From: Mameliella sp. CS4
GTDB taxonomy: Bacteria > Pseudomonadota > Alphaproteobacteria > Rhodobacterales > Rhodobacteraceae
Direction of reading: 5' to 3'
DNA: 64,000 bases
Assembly: GCF_019392335.1 (NCBI RefSeq)
Contig: NZ_JAHXRQ010000004.1
Location: 186,001 to 250,000, forward strand
Of this stretch, positions 27,164 to 37,724 are shown piece after piece; position 1 is the first letter of the stretch, and every line of letters begins with the position of its first letter. The notes below the pieces were generated by a model. That model saw nothing but the letters and a program-made list of their open reading frames with translations, searched no databases and was not told where the DNA came from. Position numbers and translations under genes: made by a program.

Positions 27164-28347
27164 TTAAAGCCTAGCCAGGTCCTGTTCCAATGCCGCCAGC
27201 GCCGCGATGGTATTTGCGGGCAAGACCGCGTCGAGGTGCGGGCGCGCCGCCGCCATCGCACGGGCCACGGGCGCGTGATCGCGCCAGCCGGGCAGTGGCG
27301 TCAGCCAGACGATCCGGCGCGCCCGCCGCCGCAGCCTCGCCAACCCCTCGGCCACCGCCTCTGGCGGGCCGGTGCAATAGCCGTCGCTGAGGATCAGCAC
27401 GACGGTCCGCCCGTTCAGGGCGCGCGCCCCGTACCCCTGGTTGAAAGCCCGCAGCGCGCCGCCGATGTCGGTTCCGCCGCCAAACCCCTCGGCCATGAGG
27501 CTGAGCCGCCCCGCCGCCCGCAGCGTGTCCCGGTCGCGCAACGCATCGGTGATGCGCATCAGACGGGTGTGAAACAGATAGGCCTCTGCCCGCAAGTCCG
27601 CGCCGATCAGGCCCTTGAGGAAGGCGAGGAACACCCGGGAGACCACCGTCATCGAGCCGCTGACATCGCAAAGCGCGACGATCCTGACGGGCCGATCCGG
27701 GCGGCTGCGACGCGGCAGGTCCAGCGGTTCACCGCCGCGCGCAAGGCTGGCGCGCATCAGCCGCCGCATGTCCGGCTCCTGGCCCCGCAGCGCCCGCTTG
27801 CGGCGGCGTGAGCGGCGGTCGCGGATCGCCCGGGCCAGGTCGCGCGCCACACGCTCGGCGGCGCGTAGGCTGTCCTCATCCATCAGGTCGCGCAGGTCGC
27901 GGCGGCTCAGCGCCTCTGTCCGCGTGGCGATCAAGCGCCCTTCTGTGCCCTCGGCCTCGCCCGTGCCATCGTCGTCAGGACTGCTGTCTCCATCCTGCCC
28001 GCCGTCTGGTCCATCCTCCCCAAGATGTGCCTGCCAGAGCGCGGGTTTCGCGCTTTGAACCCGGACATGGGCCGGGGTGTCGCGCCGCGCCGTGCGGCCG
28101 GTGTTGAACCAGTAGCCGTCAAAGAGATCGTCGAAGCGCCGCCAGCCTTCGGCATCCGGGACCAGAACGACCTTGAGCGCGCGCCGGGCCTCTGCCGTAT
28201 CGGTGGCCCGCACCTGCGCCAGGGCGGCCAGCGCCGCCGCCGTTTCCGCCGGCCCAAGCGCCAACCCGTTCATGCGCAGATGTGCGATGAAGCCGGCCAT
28301 GCGGTCGGCCAGCCCCTCTGCCCGCGCCGGAAAGCCTGTGACGGCGC

Positions 28348-28351
<4 letters not shown>
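27164..28351 (-). CDS. coxE: VWA-domain CO dehydrogenase maturation factor CoxE
   Basis: 395 residues from the ATG at 28351, which overlaps the coxD stop by 4 bp. The N-terminal half is basic and acidic mixed, with a GEDGPDGGQDGDSSPDDD linker. The C-terminal half is a von Willebrand A domain with an intact MIDAS motif (CDVSGSM) and FGGGTDIGGAL. CoxE works with the AAA ATPase CoxD in assembling the Mo/Cu active site of CO dehydrogenase. The length agrees with the family. Expression is coupled to coxD. Confidence 0.88.
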
Positions 28352-29204
<853 letters not shown>

Positions 29205-29208
<4 letters not shown>

Positions 29209-29684
29209 CGCAACAGCACCTCGGCTTCGACCTCGATGGCGAAATTCATCGGCATGCCCGCAGCCCCCATCGCCGAGCGCGAATGCCGTCCGACCTCCGG
29301 CCCGAAGACATCCAGCACCAGGTCGCTGAACCCGTTCATCACCAGATGCTGTTCGGTGTAGCCCGGGACCGAGTTCACCATCCCCAGTACCCGCGTCCAG
29401 CCTGCCACTTGCTCAAGCGGGCCGATGCTGTCGCGCAGGTTGGCCATGACGGACAGGGCAACCGCCCGGGCGGCGTCGTAACCCTGTTCGGTGGTCAGAT
29501 CCCGGCCCAACTGGCCATAGGGGCCAATCAGCCGTCCCGCCCGGTCCTGCGCCGGATGGCCCGAGATCAGCACCCGGTCGCCGCGCACCGTGATCAGCGA
29601 GAACGGCAGGTGAACCCCTTCGGGCAGCTTGACCGGCGCTGGCAGCGTCAATCCCAACTCTGCCAGCCTGTCTTCAGGTGTCAT
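29205..29684 (-). CDS. RidA/YjgF-family protein within the cox operon
   Basis: A 159-residue member of the RidA family by overall pattern: LPFSLITVRGDRVLISGHPAQD, LRDSIGPLEQVAGWTRVLGMVNSVPGYTEQH and FGPEVGRHSRSAMGAAGMPMNFAIEVEAE. RidA proteins deaminate reactive enamines or imines, but many members have other roles. It lies between coxL and coxD, overlapping coxD by 4 bp, a place that is empty in the best-known coxMSLDEFG operons. A role in CO dehydrogenase assembly, or in protecting a PLP enzyme, is conceivable, but nothing in the sequence decides it. Confidence 0.8.
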
Positions 29685-29768
29685 CCCGCATCACCCCCGT
29701 GGCTGGCAGAAAACTGCAGGGCGCCCGCCACCCGGTCCAGATGGTTGGCCGACGCCCCGCCCCCTCGC

Positions 29769-32186
29769 TCACCGGTGCAGCCCAAGGTCCCGCGCGATCT
29801 TCCATACCCGCCAGTGATCGTGCGGCATGTGGCTTTGCGTCAGGCCAAAGGGCCGAAAGGCATCGTGAACGGCGTTCGAGAAACAGGGCACGGACCCGAC
29901 GTTGGGGCTTTCGCCCACGCCCTTGGCGCCGATCGGGTGGTGAGGACTGGGCGTGACCGTGTGATCGGTCTGGTAGGTCGGTGTCTCCCACGAGGTCGGC
30001 AGGAAGAAATCCATCAGCGTCGCGGATTTGTGGTTGCCCATGTCGTCGTAGGCAATCTCTTGCCCCATCGCGATGGCGTAGCCCTCGGTCGCGCCACCGT
30101 GCACCTGCCCCTCGATGATCATCGGGTTGATCCGGGTGCCGCAATCGTCCAGCGCGTAGAACTTGCGGACCTCGTGTTCGCCGGTGTCGACATCGATTTC
30201 CATCACGCAGATATAGGCTCCAAAGGGATAGGTCATGTTGGGCGGGTCGTAGTAGCTGACCGCCTCCAGCCCCGGTTCCAGACCCGGGATCGCCTGGTTA
30301 TAAGAGGCAAAGGCGATTTCCTTCATGGTCTTGAAACGGCTCTCGTCGCCCTTGACCACGAAACGGTCCACGTCCCATTCCACGTCGCCGTCATGCACCT
30401 CCAACAGATAAGCGGCGATCATCTGGGCCTTGGCGCGGATCTTGCGCGCGGCCATCGCCGTGGCCGCCCCGGCGACCGGCGTCGAGCGAGACCCATAGGT
30501 GCCCAGCCCGTAAGGCGCGGTATCGGTGTCGCCCTCTTCCAGCGTGATGTCATCCGCAGGCAGGCCAATCTCGGACGCGATGATCTGGGCAAAGGTCGTC
30601 GCGTGCCCCTGCCCCTGGCTGATGGTGCCCAGCCGGGCAATGGCGCTGCCTGTCGGGTGGATGCGGATTTCGCAACTGTCGAACATGCCGAGCCCAAGGA
30701 TATCGCAATTCTTGACCGGACCGGCGCCGACGATCTCTGTGAAATGGGTCAGACCGATGCCCATGAGCTTTCGCGTCTTGCCGGCCTTGAAATCTTCCAG
30801 CCGCTGCGCCTGTTCCTTGCGAAGATCGTCATAGCCCACGGCGGCCAGCGCCTTGTCCCAGGCGGTGTGATAGTCGCCCGAGTCATACTCCCACCCCAGC
30901 GCGCTCTGGTAGGGGAACTGGTCCTTGCGGATGAAATTGATGCGCCGCAACTCGGCGGCGTCCATGTTCAGCTTGATCGCCAGCACCTCGATCATGCGTT
31001 CGATGAAATAGGCGGCCTCTGTCACGCGGAAGGAACAGCGATAGGCCACGCCGCCCGGTGCCTTGTTGGTATAAACCCCGTCCACCGAGAGGTAGGCCGT
31101 CGGGATGTCATAAGACCCGGTGCAGATGTTCATGAAGCCCGCCGGGAACTTCGTCGGATCGGCGCAGGCGTCAAACCCGCCGTGATCCGCCGTGGTATGG
31201 CACCACAGCCCGGTGATCTTGCCCTCTTTCGTTGCGGCGATCTTGCCCTGCATCCAGTAATCGCGGGCGAATGCGGTGGACATGAGGTTGTCCATCCGGT
31301 CCTCGACCCATTTCACCGGCTTGCCGGTGACGATGGAGGCCACGACCGAACAGACATAGCCGGAATAGGCCCCCACCTTGTTGCCGAACCCGCCGCCGAT
31401 ATCAGGCGAGATCACGCGGATATTGTGCTCGGCAATCCCTGAAATCAGGCTGACAACGGTGCGAATCGCATGTGGCGCCTGAAAGGTGCCGTGCAGCGTC
31501 AGCTTGCCCGTCACCTTGTCCATGCTGGCGACGCAGCCGCAGGTCTCCAACGGACAGGGATGCGTGCGGTGGTAATAGACCATCTCCTCGGCCACTACAT
31601 CGGCCTCGGACAGCACCGCCTCTGTCGCCTCCTTGTCACCCTGTTCCCAGGTGAAGATGTGGTTGTGATGCTTGCGGGGGCCATGCGCGCCTTCGGTCTG
31701 GCCTGCCAGATCCTCGCGCAGCACCACGTCCGATTGCAGCGCCTCGAAAGGGTCGGTCAGAACCGGCAGGTCTTCATATTCGACCTCGACCGCCTCGACA
31801 CCATCGGCGGCGGCGTAGCGGTCGGTGGCGACGACATAGGCCACCTCCTGCCCCTGGAACAGCACCTTGCCGTCCGCCAGCACCATCTGCTTGTCACCGG
31901 CCAGCGTCGGCATCCAGTGCAGGCCCAGCGGCTCAAGATCCGCCGCCGTCAGCACCGCCAGCACACCGGGCACCTTCAGGGCCTCCTCGGTGTTGATCGA
32001 GACGACCTTGGCATGGGCATAGGGAGAGCGGACGAAATCGCCAAACAGCATTCCCGGCAGCTTGATGTCGTCGACGTAATTGCCTTTGCCTTGCGTGAAC
32101 CGCACGTCCTCCACCCGCTTGCGCGAGCAGCCCATGCCCTTGAGGCCCGCGGAACGTTCTTCGGGGGTTTGCACCTCGTCCTTCAT
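29769..32186 (-). CDS. coxL: Aerobic CO dehydrogenase large subunit, form I
   Basis: An 805-residue molybdopterin subunit. The active-site loop AYRCSFR (381-387, Cys384 as the copper ligand through the bridging sulfur) is the form I signature; form II proteins read AYRGAGR. Other landmarks are the Moco-binding [12 protein letters not shown] region near 264-274 and the catalytic Glu in GAKGVGE close to the C-terminus. It oxidises CO to CO2 and passes electrons via CoxS and CoxM to the respiratory chain at the cytoplasmic membrane. The length is within a few residues of the Oligotropha protein. The start overlaps coxS by 4 bp. Confidence 0.95.
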   Translation of the reverse strand: MKDEVQTPEERSAGLKGMGCSRKRVEDVRFTQGKGNYVDDIKLPGMLFGDFVRSPYAHAKVVSINTEEALKVPGVLAVLTAADLEPLGLHWMPTLAGDKQMVLADGKVLFQGQEVAYVVATDRYAAADGVEAVEVEYEDLPVLTDPFEALQSDVVLREDLAGQTEGAHGPRKHHNHIFTWEQGDKEATEAVLSEADVVAEEMVYYHRTHPCPLETCGCVASMDKVTGKLTLHGTFQAPHAIRTVVSLISGIAEHNIRVISPDIGGGFGNKVGAYSGYVCSVVASIVTGKPVKWVEDRMDNLMSTAFARDYWMQGKIAATKEGKITGLWCHTTADHGGFDACADPTKFPAGFMNICTGSYDIPTAYLSVDGVYTNKAPGGVAYRCSFRVTEAAYFIERMIEVLAIKLNMDAAELRRINFIRKDQFPYQSALGWEYDSGDYHTAWDKALAAVGYDDLRKEQAQRLEDFKAGKTRKLMGIGLTHFTEIVGAGPVKNCDILGLGMFDSCEIRIHPTGSAIARLGTISQGQGHATTFAQIIASEIGLPADDITLEEGDTDTAPYGLGTYGSRSTPVAGAATAMAARKIRAKAQMIAAYLLEVHDGDVEWDVDRFVVKGDESRFKTMKEIAFASYNQAIPGLEPGLEAVSYYDPPNMTYPFGAYICVMEIDVDTGEHEVRKFYALDDCGTRINPMIIEGQVHGGATEGYAIAMGQEIAYDDMGNHKSATLMDFFLPTSWETPTYQTDHTVTPSPHHPIGAKGVGESPNVGSVPCFSNAVHDAFRPFGLTQSHMPHDHWRVWKIARDLGLHR

Positions 32187-32716
32187 TCCGCGGCCTCCAC
32201 CTTTTGTTGCCCTACCCCTTCGGTACTTGAGGGCGTGTCCTCAGCCTTCATCATCTCGGCGGCCGCGAGGATCGCCTTGACGATGTTCTGGTAGCCAGTG
32301 CAGCGACAGAGGTTACCCGCCATGCCAAAGCGCACCTCTTCCTCGGTGGGCGTCGGGTTCTCCATCAGAAAGCGATGCGCGCGGGTGATCATGCCCGGCG
32401 TGCAAAAGCCGCACTGAAGGCCGTGATGTTCGCGGAACATCTCTTGCAGAACGGACAAGGACCCGTCGGCATTCACCAGCCCTTCGACCGTGGTCACATC
32501 CGCGCCTTGCGCCTGCGCCACGAAGACCGTGCAGGATTTGACCGACCGCCCGTCCATGTCGACCGTGCACGCCCCGCAATGCGAGGTCTCACAGCCCACG
32601 TGCGGCCCGGTCACGCCCAGGTTCTCCCGCAGGAAATGGATCAACAGGGTGCGCGGTTCGGCCAGCCCTTCGACCGCCTCGCCGTTTACCGTCAATTTCA
32701 CATGCATCTTGCTCAT
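32183..32716 (-). CDS. coxS: CO dehydrogenase iron-sulfur subunit
   Basis: A 177-residue protein with two 2Fe-2S domains. The N-terminal plant-ferredoxin-like cluster uses CETSHCGAC plus a later Cys in KSCTVF, and the C-terminal helical cluster uses CGFCTPG and CRCTGYQ. Electrons pass from the molybdenum site through these clusters to the FAD of CoxM. It carries a short polar C-terminal tail of about 20 residues beyond the usual end. The start overlaps the coxM stop by 4 bp and has a GGGGGG-rich ribosome site. Confidence 0.94.
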   Translation of the reverse strand: MSKMHVKLTVNGEAVEGLAEPRTLLIHFLRENLGVTGPHVGCETSHCGACTVDMDGRSVKSCTVFVAQAQGADVTTVEGLVNADGSLSVLQEMFREHHGLQCGFCTPGMITRAHRFLMENPTPTEEEVRFGMAGNLCRCTGYQNIVKAILAAAEMMKAEDTPSSTEGVGQQKVEAAE

Positions 32717-33558
32717 GAGTTCCCCCCTGCAACGCGCGCCAAGGCGCGGTCGATGGCGCGGCGCAGCACCACGCCCGCCACATGTGTCTTGAACTCCACC
32801 GGCCCGCGCATGTCCTCCTGCGGATCGATAGCTGCGAGCGCGGCTTTGACGGCCCCCTCCCTGTCTCCGGCCGCCAGCGCCGCGCCCGCCTCTGCCGACC
32901 AGACCGGCACATCGGCCAGGTTGGTCATGGCAATCGAGGCAAAGCCCTCGCCGACCAACACAGCCGCCGCCGCGGTGGCATAGTCGCCGATCTTGCGTTT
33001 CTGCTTTTCGTAGGCGTAGCCCGTGCCCGTCGCGGGCAGGGGCACCGTGATCCGTGTCAGGATCTCGTCATCGGCCCGGGCAGTGAAATAGGCGCTTTCG
33101 TAGAAGTCCCGCGCCCGGATATCCCGAGTGCCTTCCGGTCCCGTGACCCGGTACGTCGCGTCGAGGCATTGCATCAGCCCCGGCATGTCGTTGCCTGGGT
33201 CGCCATTGGCCACATTGCCCCCCAGTGTCCCCAGGTAGCGCACCTGCGGGTCCGCGATCTGCAAGGCTGCTTCCCGCAGGAGCGGGACAGCCTGGGCCAG
33301 TCCTTCGTGCGAGATGAGTTCATGCTGCGTGACCATCGCGCCCATCGAGACACTGTCAGACCCGATCTCGATCCCCCGCAGATCCGGGATGTCCCGCAGA
33401 TCAACCAGATGCGACAGCACCGCCATGCGCAGCTTCATCATCGGGACCAGGCTGTGCCCGCCCGCGATCACCCGCGCCTCGTCGCCATGTTCCTGCAACA
33501 CCCCTATGGCCGCGCTCAGGTCCGCTGGCCTGTGATAGTCGAATCCCGCCGGTATCAT
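32713..33558 (-). CDS. coxM: CO dehydrogenase FAD subunit
   Basis: 281 residues, starting at 33558 with GGGAGGACA upstream. The two FAD pyrophosphate motifs are AGGHSLVP and [13 protein letters not shown], as in the vanillyl-alcohol-oxidase-type flavoproteins of the xanthine oxidase family, and the C-terminal CO-dehydrogenase flavoprotein domain follows. It hands electrons to quinones. It is the first structural gene of the operon, with a 212-bp upstream region that carries candidate regulator repeats. Confidence 0.93.
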   Translation of the reverse strand: MIPAGFDYHRPADLSAAIGVLQEHGDEARVIAGGHSLVPMMKLRMAVLSHLVDLRDIPDLRGIEIGSDSVSMGAMVTQHELISHEGLAQAVPLLREAALQIADPQVRYLGTLGGNVANGDPGNDMPGLMQCLDATYRVTGPEGTRDIRARDFYESAYFTARADDEILTRITVPLPATGTGYAYEKQKRKIGDYATAAAAVLVGEGFASIAMTNLADVPVWSAEAGAALAAGDREGAVKAALAAIDPQEDMRGPVEFKTHVAGVVLRRAIDRALARVAGGNS

Positions 33559-33658
33559 CTGTGATTGTCCTCCCCCGCGGTCTTGCGCCGCTGGCAGGAC
33601 GGTTCCCCGCGTTTGCGTCGGAACCAACGTCAGAGCCATAAAAGACAGGCATTCGCGC

Positions 33659-33694
33659 ACGAAATGCGAAATGGCTGCACGGGTGGCGAAACGC
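33659..33694 (-). promoter_or_regulatory. Candidate LytTR direct repeats upstream of coxM
   Basis: On the minus strand GCGTTTCGC (33694-33686) and CCATTTCGC (33674-33666) share the TTTCGC core at 20-base spacing, and a further copy GCATTTCGT (33667-33659) overlaps. Directly repeated 9-mers about two helical turns apart are the usual LytTR target. A TTTTAT element follows at a position suitable for a -10 box with a poor -35, as expected for an activated promoter. CoxC, encoded just upstream, has the LytTR domain. Confidence 0.45.
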
Positions 33695-33770
33695 CCGGTC
33701 GCCGGGGACGGTGGGCGGGGCGAGGCGACGGTCGCATGGCCGGCACCAGCGCCGTCCCGGCGTCCGCGCC

Positions 33771-34862
33771 TCAGACGCCCAGCACGCTGCGGACCTCTGC
33801 CAGGCGCGACCGGCTGACCGGCACCTTGCCCAGGGCCGCGACTCCGTCGAAATGACAGACGCCCGTATCCTTGGTGCGGCGGAATTCCGTCACCAGGGCG
33901 GGATTGACCAGGTAGCTGCGATGCGCCCGGATCAGCCCCGCCGGTGCCAGCCGCCGCGCCGCCTCGGAGATGGACCAGGGACAGAACAGCTTGTCCGCGC
34001 CAGAGTAGAGGACCGTGTAATGTCCCTCGGCCCGGACCGCCGCGATGGCCCCCGCGTCGACAAACTGGGTGCGCCCCTCTTTCTCATAGGGCACCGGCAC
34101 CCGGCCAGGCGTCGCTCCCGACACCGGCTCTTCGGTCTCCGGGGCCTGGTCCGCCGGGGCGGCAAAGAAGGTCACGCCGCTCAGCAGGAAGGCGCCGCAG
34201 ATCGCAAAGGAGCTGAGCGCAACGCCCATCGCCAGCGTTTCGTTCGACAAGGCCGGGCCGGCGCTGTCGCCCCCGTCCAGCCCGATGAACCCGGTGCCCG
34301 CCATCGCGATGAAATGCACCGCGAAGACCGAGAGGCCAAAGACCAGCGTGCCCAGCAGGATGCTGCCCCGCGTACGCTCGCCATATGCGATCCAGATCGC
34401 CGCAACCGACAGGGCCAGCGCCGCGACCAGGGCCACTGCCAGTCCACCGATGCTGTAGACCGGGCGGCACAGTTCCATCCCGCTCATGCCGACGTAATGC
34501 ATGGCCACGATCCCGCAGCCGACGATCCCGCCCGACAGGGTCAGCGTCAGCGGGCCGCGATCGCGGAAATGCAGGATCAACAGCGCCAGGCCGACCATCA
34601 GGATCGCGATCAGCGCAGAGATCAGCGTCACCAGCCCGTCGTAGTAGAAGAGGATCGGCAGTTGCAGCCCCAGCATAGCCACAAAATGCATCGACCAGAT
34701 GCCGCCCCCCAGCGCCACCGCCGATATCGCCACCACCAGCTTGCGCCGGGCCAGCGGCAGCGCCGAGGCCCCCCGCGTCAGGGAAAGCCCGCTGAACCCG
34801 GCCATTAGCGCCACTGCCAGAGATGCGGCCACAAGCGCCGGGTGATGCGAGAATTCAAGCAC
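33771..34862 (-). CDS. coxC: MHYT-sensor LytTR transcriptional regulator CoxC
   Basis: A 363-residue membrane regulator. Seven or so hydrophobic segments fill residues 1-235, with three MHYT-type motifs (MHFVAM at about 58, MHYVGM at about 121, VHFIAM at about 182), thought to hold a copper or haem that senses CO, O2 or NO. Residues about 255-360 form a LytTR DNA-binding domain. In Oligotropha, coxC lies directly upstream of coxM, as here. It probably activates coxMSL when CO is present. The gap to coxM is 212 bp, so it may be transcribed separately. Confidence 0.88.
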   Translation of the reverse strand: MLEFSHHPALVAASLAVALMAGFSGLSLTRGASALPLARRKLVVAISAVALGGGIWSMHFVAMLGLQLPILFYYDGLVTLISALIAILMVGLALLILHFRDRGPLTLTLSGGIVGCGIVAMHYVGMSGMELCRPVYSIGGLAVALVAALALSVAAIWIAYGERTRGSILLGTLVFGLSVFAVHFIAMAGTGFIGLDGGDSAGPALSNETLAMGVALSSFAICGAFLLSGVTFFAAPADQAPETEEPVSGATPGRVPVPYEKEGRTQFVDAGAIAAVRAEGHYTVLYSGADKLFCPWSISEAARRLAPAGLIRAHRSYLVNPALVTEFRRTKDTGVCHFDGVAALGKVPVSRSRLAEVRSVLGV

Positions 34863-35166
34863 GCCACCGCTCCTTCAGATGGGCGGGATTTAGGCACATG
34901 GCCCCCGGTCGCGCAAGCGGGCGCATGGCGTCGAGAGACACCCTGTGATACAATTTTAAGGAGAGTTTCCGAAAGTTGTAACGACACCCTACGACGTTTC
35001 GGGAAACAGTTCCTGCCACAATTGTTGACGGTTTCTTAACGTGCACCAATGACCTGATATTAACATTTTCCGGCCCTTCGGACCTCCAATTCCCGGGGCC
35101 ACAGTCGAGCATGCGACCGATCTGCTCTTGGTCCGCTGCCCGATAGACTGCCACAGGAAGACCGCA
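34863..35166. other. Divergent intergenic region between coxC and the exoprotease genes
   Basis: A 304-bp stretch, clearly more A/T-rich than its surroundings between about 34940 and 35080. It contains TTGACG at 35025-35030 and TATTAAC-type elements that could belong to a plus-strand promoter for the protease operon, while the left part should hold the coxC promoter. No gene or strong secondary structure was seen. Confidence 0.4.
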
Positions 35167-35520
35167 ATGAACGCCCGCCCCAGGCATCTGCATGCCCTCC
35201 CCCCACACCCTTCGGCGGCGCGAAAACCGTTGTCTTCCGGGTCTCGCACATCCTCCGGCGATACGCATCTGGCCGAACTCCTGCGTGAGCGGTTGCGCCA
35301 CCACGCGGCGGACCGGGGCGTGCCCTGTCCAAGGGCTCGGATTGCCGCTCATGGCCGATCGGCCCTGCGGGCGCAGCTTCTGTACCAGACCGCCGACGGG
35401 ACCTTCCTTGCCGGTCCGAAGCTGGAATTCTCGGTCAGCGATGCCGCCATCACCGAAGCTCTGCTGGACATCTTCGCCCAAGCCCTCCTCGACCGCTGCC
35501 CCGCGCCCCGTCGCACCTGA
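35167..35520 (+). CDS. Hypothetical protein upstream of the M10 protease
   Basis: 117 residues from the ATG at 35167, with AGGAAG before it. The N-terminal 45 residues are Pro/His/Ser/Arg-rich and probably disordered. The rest (HLAELLRERLRHHAA..., AQLLYQTADGTFLAGPKLEFSVSDAAITEALLDIF) looks folded. It ends 17 bp before the metalloprotease start, so the two are probably co-transcribed. Small proteins in this place are sometimes protease inhibitors or secretion helpers, but there is no signal peptide and I recognise no family. Confidence 0.55.
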   Translation: MNARPRHLHALPPHPSAARKPLSSGSRTSSGDTHLAELLRERLRHHAADRGVPCPRARIAAHGRSALRAQLLYQTADGTFLAGPKLEFSVSDAAITEALLDIFAQALLDRCPAPRRT

Positions 35521-35537
35521 CAGACAGGACCTGACTT

Positions 35538-37706
35538 ATGTGCTTTCTCTGCCAAAGCCTCGACCCGACCATCGAAATCTACGACAGCCACAGTCTGACC
35601 GGCCCGACGGCGGCGCCCTCGGGCGGTGACGGCAGCACCACAAGCGCAGCCTTGCCGGTCTTCACGCTGGACCAGGTGGCCTATCAGCTGACGCATGGCT
35701 ACTGGCAGGACGGCGGCGGCGACTGGCGCGCCTTCGACGTTCAGGCCGGTGGAGAGATCACCGTCAACATCGACGCGCTGGACGCGCCGGGACAGGCCGC
35801 GGCGCTTGCCGCGCTGGAGGCATGGACCGCCGTCTCGGGCCTCCAGTTCACCCTGACCTCGGGCACCGCTGATATCACCTTCGACGACACCGAAAGCGGC
35901 GCCTACGCCTATTCCAGCATCTACACGTCCTTGAACCAGATCGCAGAGTCCTTCGTCAACGTGAACCCCAGCTGGCAAAGCTACGGTGACTACTATTACC
36001 AGACCTACATCCATGAGATCGGTCATGCCCTCGGGCTGGGTCACGGCGGGAATTACAACGGCGCCGCCAGTTTCGGCACGGACGCGCATTACGCCAACGA
36101 CAGCTGGCAGATGTCGATCATGTCCTACTTTGCCCAGTGGGAGAACCCGAACATCGACGCTTCGGGCATGTATCTGGCGACGCCGCAGATGGCGGATATC
36201 CTTGCGATCCAGAACCTTTACGGCACGCCCGACAATGTCCACACGGGCAACACCGTCTACGGCGACAACACCACCCTGACCGCAACAGGCATGGACCTGA
36301 CGCCGGGCCGCGCCGTCACGATCTTTGACAGCTCGGGGGTCGACCTGATCGACCTCGGCGCGCGCGGGCATGACCAGCGTCTCAGCCTGGTGGACGAAAC
36401 CTGGTCGGACTTGGACGGCTATGCCTGGAACTTTGCCATTGCCCGGGGCGCGATTATCGAGAACGCCATCACCGGCACCGGCGACGACCACATCACCGGC
36501 AATGCCGTCGCGAACGACATCCAGAGCGGCGCCGGCGCGGATACCATCAAGGGTGGCGAAGGCGACGACACAATCGACGCCGGCGCGGGTGAGGACGTGG
36601 TGGTCTTTGAAGGCGCCTCCGAGGGTTTTGCCCTGTCCTGGAACGGGGCGTTGATGGTCACCGACATCGACCTGACCGACGGCGGCGACGATGGCACGGA
36701 CACGCTTTTGGGGGTCGAGACGCTCAGCTTTACCGATGGCGCCTTCGGGACGGTGCAGGCCAATGGCACGACCACGCTTGTCCGGCTCTACCAGACCGGC
36801 AGCAACCTGACCGCCGCGACGCTGGAAATCGACGTCGACAACACCCACGAATGGGAGTCGATTGCCCGCGACTTCACCGCCTCCGGCCAATGGGCGAAAC
36901 AGACCAACATCTATGACAATGGCCGCGTGCTGGAAATCTTCTACTCGGACGGGCTGCGCAACTCCTCGACCATGACCGACGGGGCCGATGTCTATGCCTG
37001 GGACAGCTATACCGATGGCTACGACACCAGCGGCGCGCGGATCTACAATGGCATCACCTGGGACGGCGGCAAGCTGGTCGAGACCTATTTTGACGAAAAT
37101 GGCGCGCGCACCAGTTCGCTGGTGACGGATGGCGGCGACGTCTATGGCTGGCACACCATCGAACGGGTCTACGACGGTGCGGGCGTGCTGACAGACCAGA
37201 TCAACACCTATGACGATGGCGGCGTCCAGCAGATTATCTACACCGGGGGCGCGCGCTCGGCGATCCACATGACCGACGGTGGCGACGTCACAAGCTGGAC
37301 AAGCTACAGCGATTTCTACGACACCGCCACGGGCGCCCGCACCTCGCGGCAGATGACATATGACGACGGGCGCGAGATCGAGGTCGGCTTTGACGGCGGG
37401 CGCATGGTCTCGCACCTGCTGACAGACGGGGCGGATGATTTCGTCTGGTCCTCGATCGCGCGCACCTGGGATGCCGAGGGGAACCTCGACAGTCAGACAA
37501 ACACCTATGACGACGGGCGCGTGCACGAGATCGACTACACCGGCGGAATCCGCAGCAGTTCGGTCCTGACCGACACGCAGGATGCCTATGCCTGGACCAG
37601 CGCGACAGAGACCTACGACGCCAGCGGCACGCTGGTCGAGCGGGTGACGATCTGGGATGACGGCAGCCAGGATGTCGTCACCTATGGAGACAGCCCGGTG
37701 GTCTGA
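35538..37706 (+). CDS. Serralysin-like M10 metalloprotease with RTX repeats and C-terminal repeat array
   Basis: A 722-residue protein without a Sec signal, as expected for type I secretion. The zinc site is HEIGHALGLGH (His159, Glu160, His163, His169) with the Met-turn SIMSY (Met195, Tyr197). RTX nonapeptides follow near residues 315-350 (GAGADTIKGGEGDDTIDAGAGEDVV). Beyond about residue 434 the chain becomes an array of roughly 49-residue units, each with a (Y/W)D-x-G-x motif, which normal serralysins lack. It probably acts outside the cell on proteins, and the tail may bind a surface or polymer. No type I exporter genes are adjacent. Confidence 0.88.
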   Translation: MCFLCQSLDPTIEIYDSHSLTGPTAAPSGGDGSTTSAALPVFTLDQVAYQLTHGYWQDGGGDWRAFDVQAGGEITVNIDALDAPGQAAALAALEAWTAVSGLQFTLTSGTADITFDDTESGAYAYSSIYTSLNQIAESFVNVNPSWQSYGDYYYQTYIHEIGHALGLGHGGNYNGAASFGTDAHYANDSWQMSIMSYFAQWENPNIDASGMYLATPQMADILAIQNLYGTPDNVHTGNTVYGDNTTLTATGMDLTPGRAVTIFDSSGVDLIDLGARGHDQRLSLVDETWSDLDGYAWNFAIARGAIIENAITGTGDDHITGNAVANDIQSGAGADTIKGGEGDDTIDAGAGEDVVVFEGASEGFALSWNGALMVTDIDLTDGGDDGTDTLLGVETLSFTDGAFGTVQANGTTTLVRLYQTGSNLTAATLEIDVDNTHEWESIARDFTASGQWAKQTNIYDNGRVLEIFYSDGLRNSSTMTDGADVYAWDSYTDGYDTSGARIYNGITWDGGKLVETYFDENGARTSSLVTDGGDVYGWHTIERVYDGAGVLTDQINTYDDGGVQQIIYTGGARSAIHMTDGGDVTSWTSYSDFYDTATGARTSRQMTYDDGREIEVGFDGGRMVSHLLTDGADDFVWSSIARTWDAEGNLDSQTNTYDDGRVHEIDYTGGIRSSSVLTDTQDAYAWTSATETYDASGTLVERVTIWDDGSQDVVTYGDSPVV
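36840..37690 (+). repeat. Tandem ~49-codon repeats in the protease C-terminus
   Basis: Six occurrences of a (T/I)(Y/W)D-(D/N/G)-G motif (near 36912, 37059, 37208, 37357, 37506 and 37650) lie about 147-150 bp apart. Each is followed by a short beta-strand pattern, a TDGxDxxxW block and a YDxxG block. The repeats are diverged at DNA level, so they are old rather than recent duplications. The pattern suggests repeated antiparallel beta units. Confidence 0.8.
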
Positions 37707-37724
37707 TCCGCATCCGGGCGCGGC

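Noticed and set aside
29769..32186. Form II (putative) CO dehydrogenase or aromatic-aldehyde oxidase
   Set aside because: The active-site loop reads AYRCSFR, the form I signature, and coxDEF and coxC accompany it.
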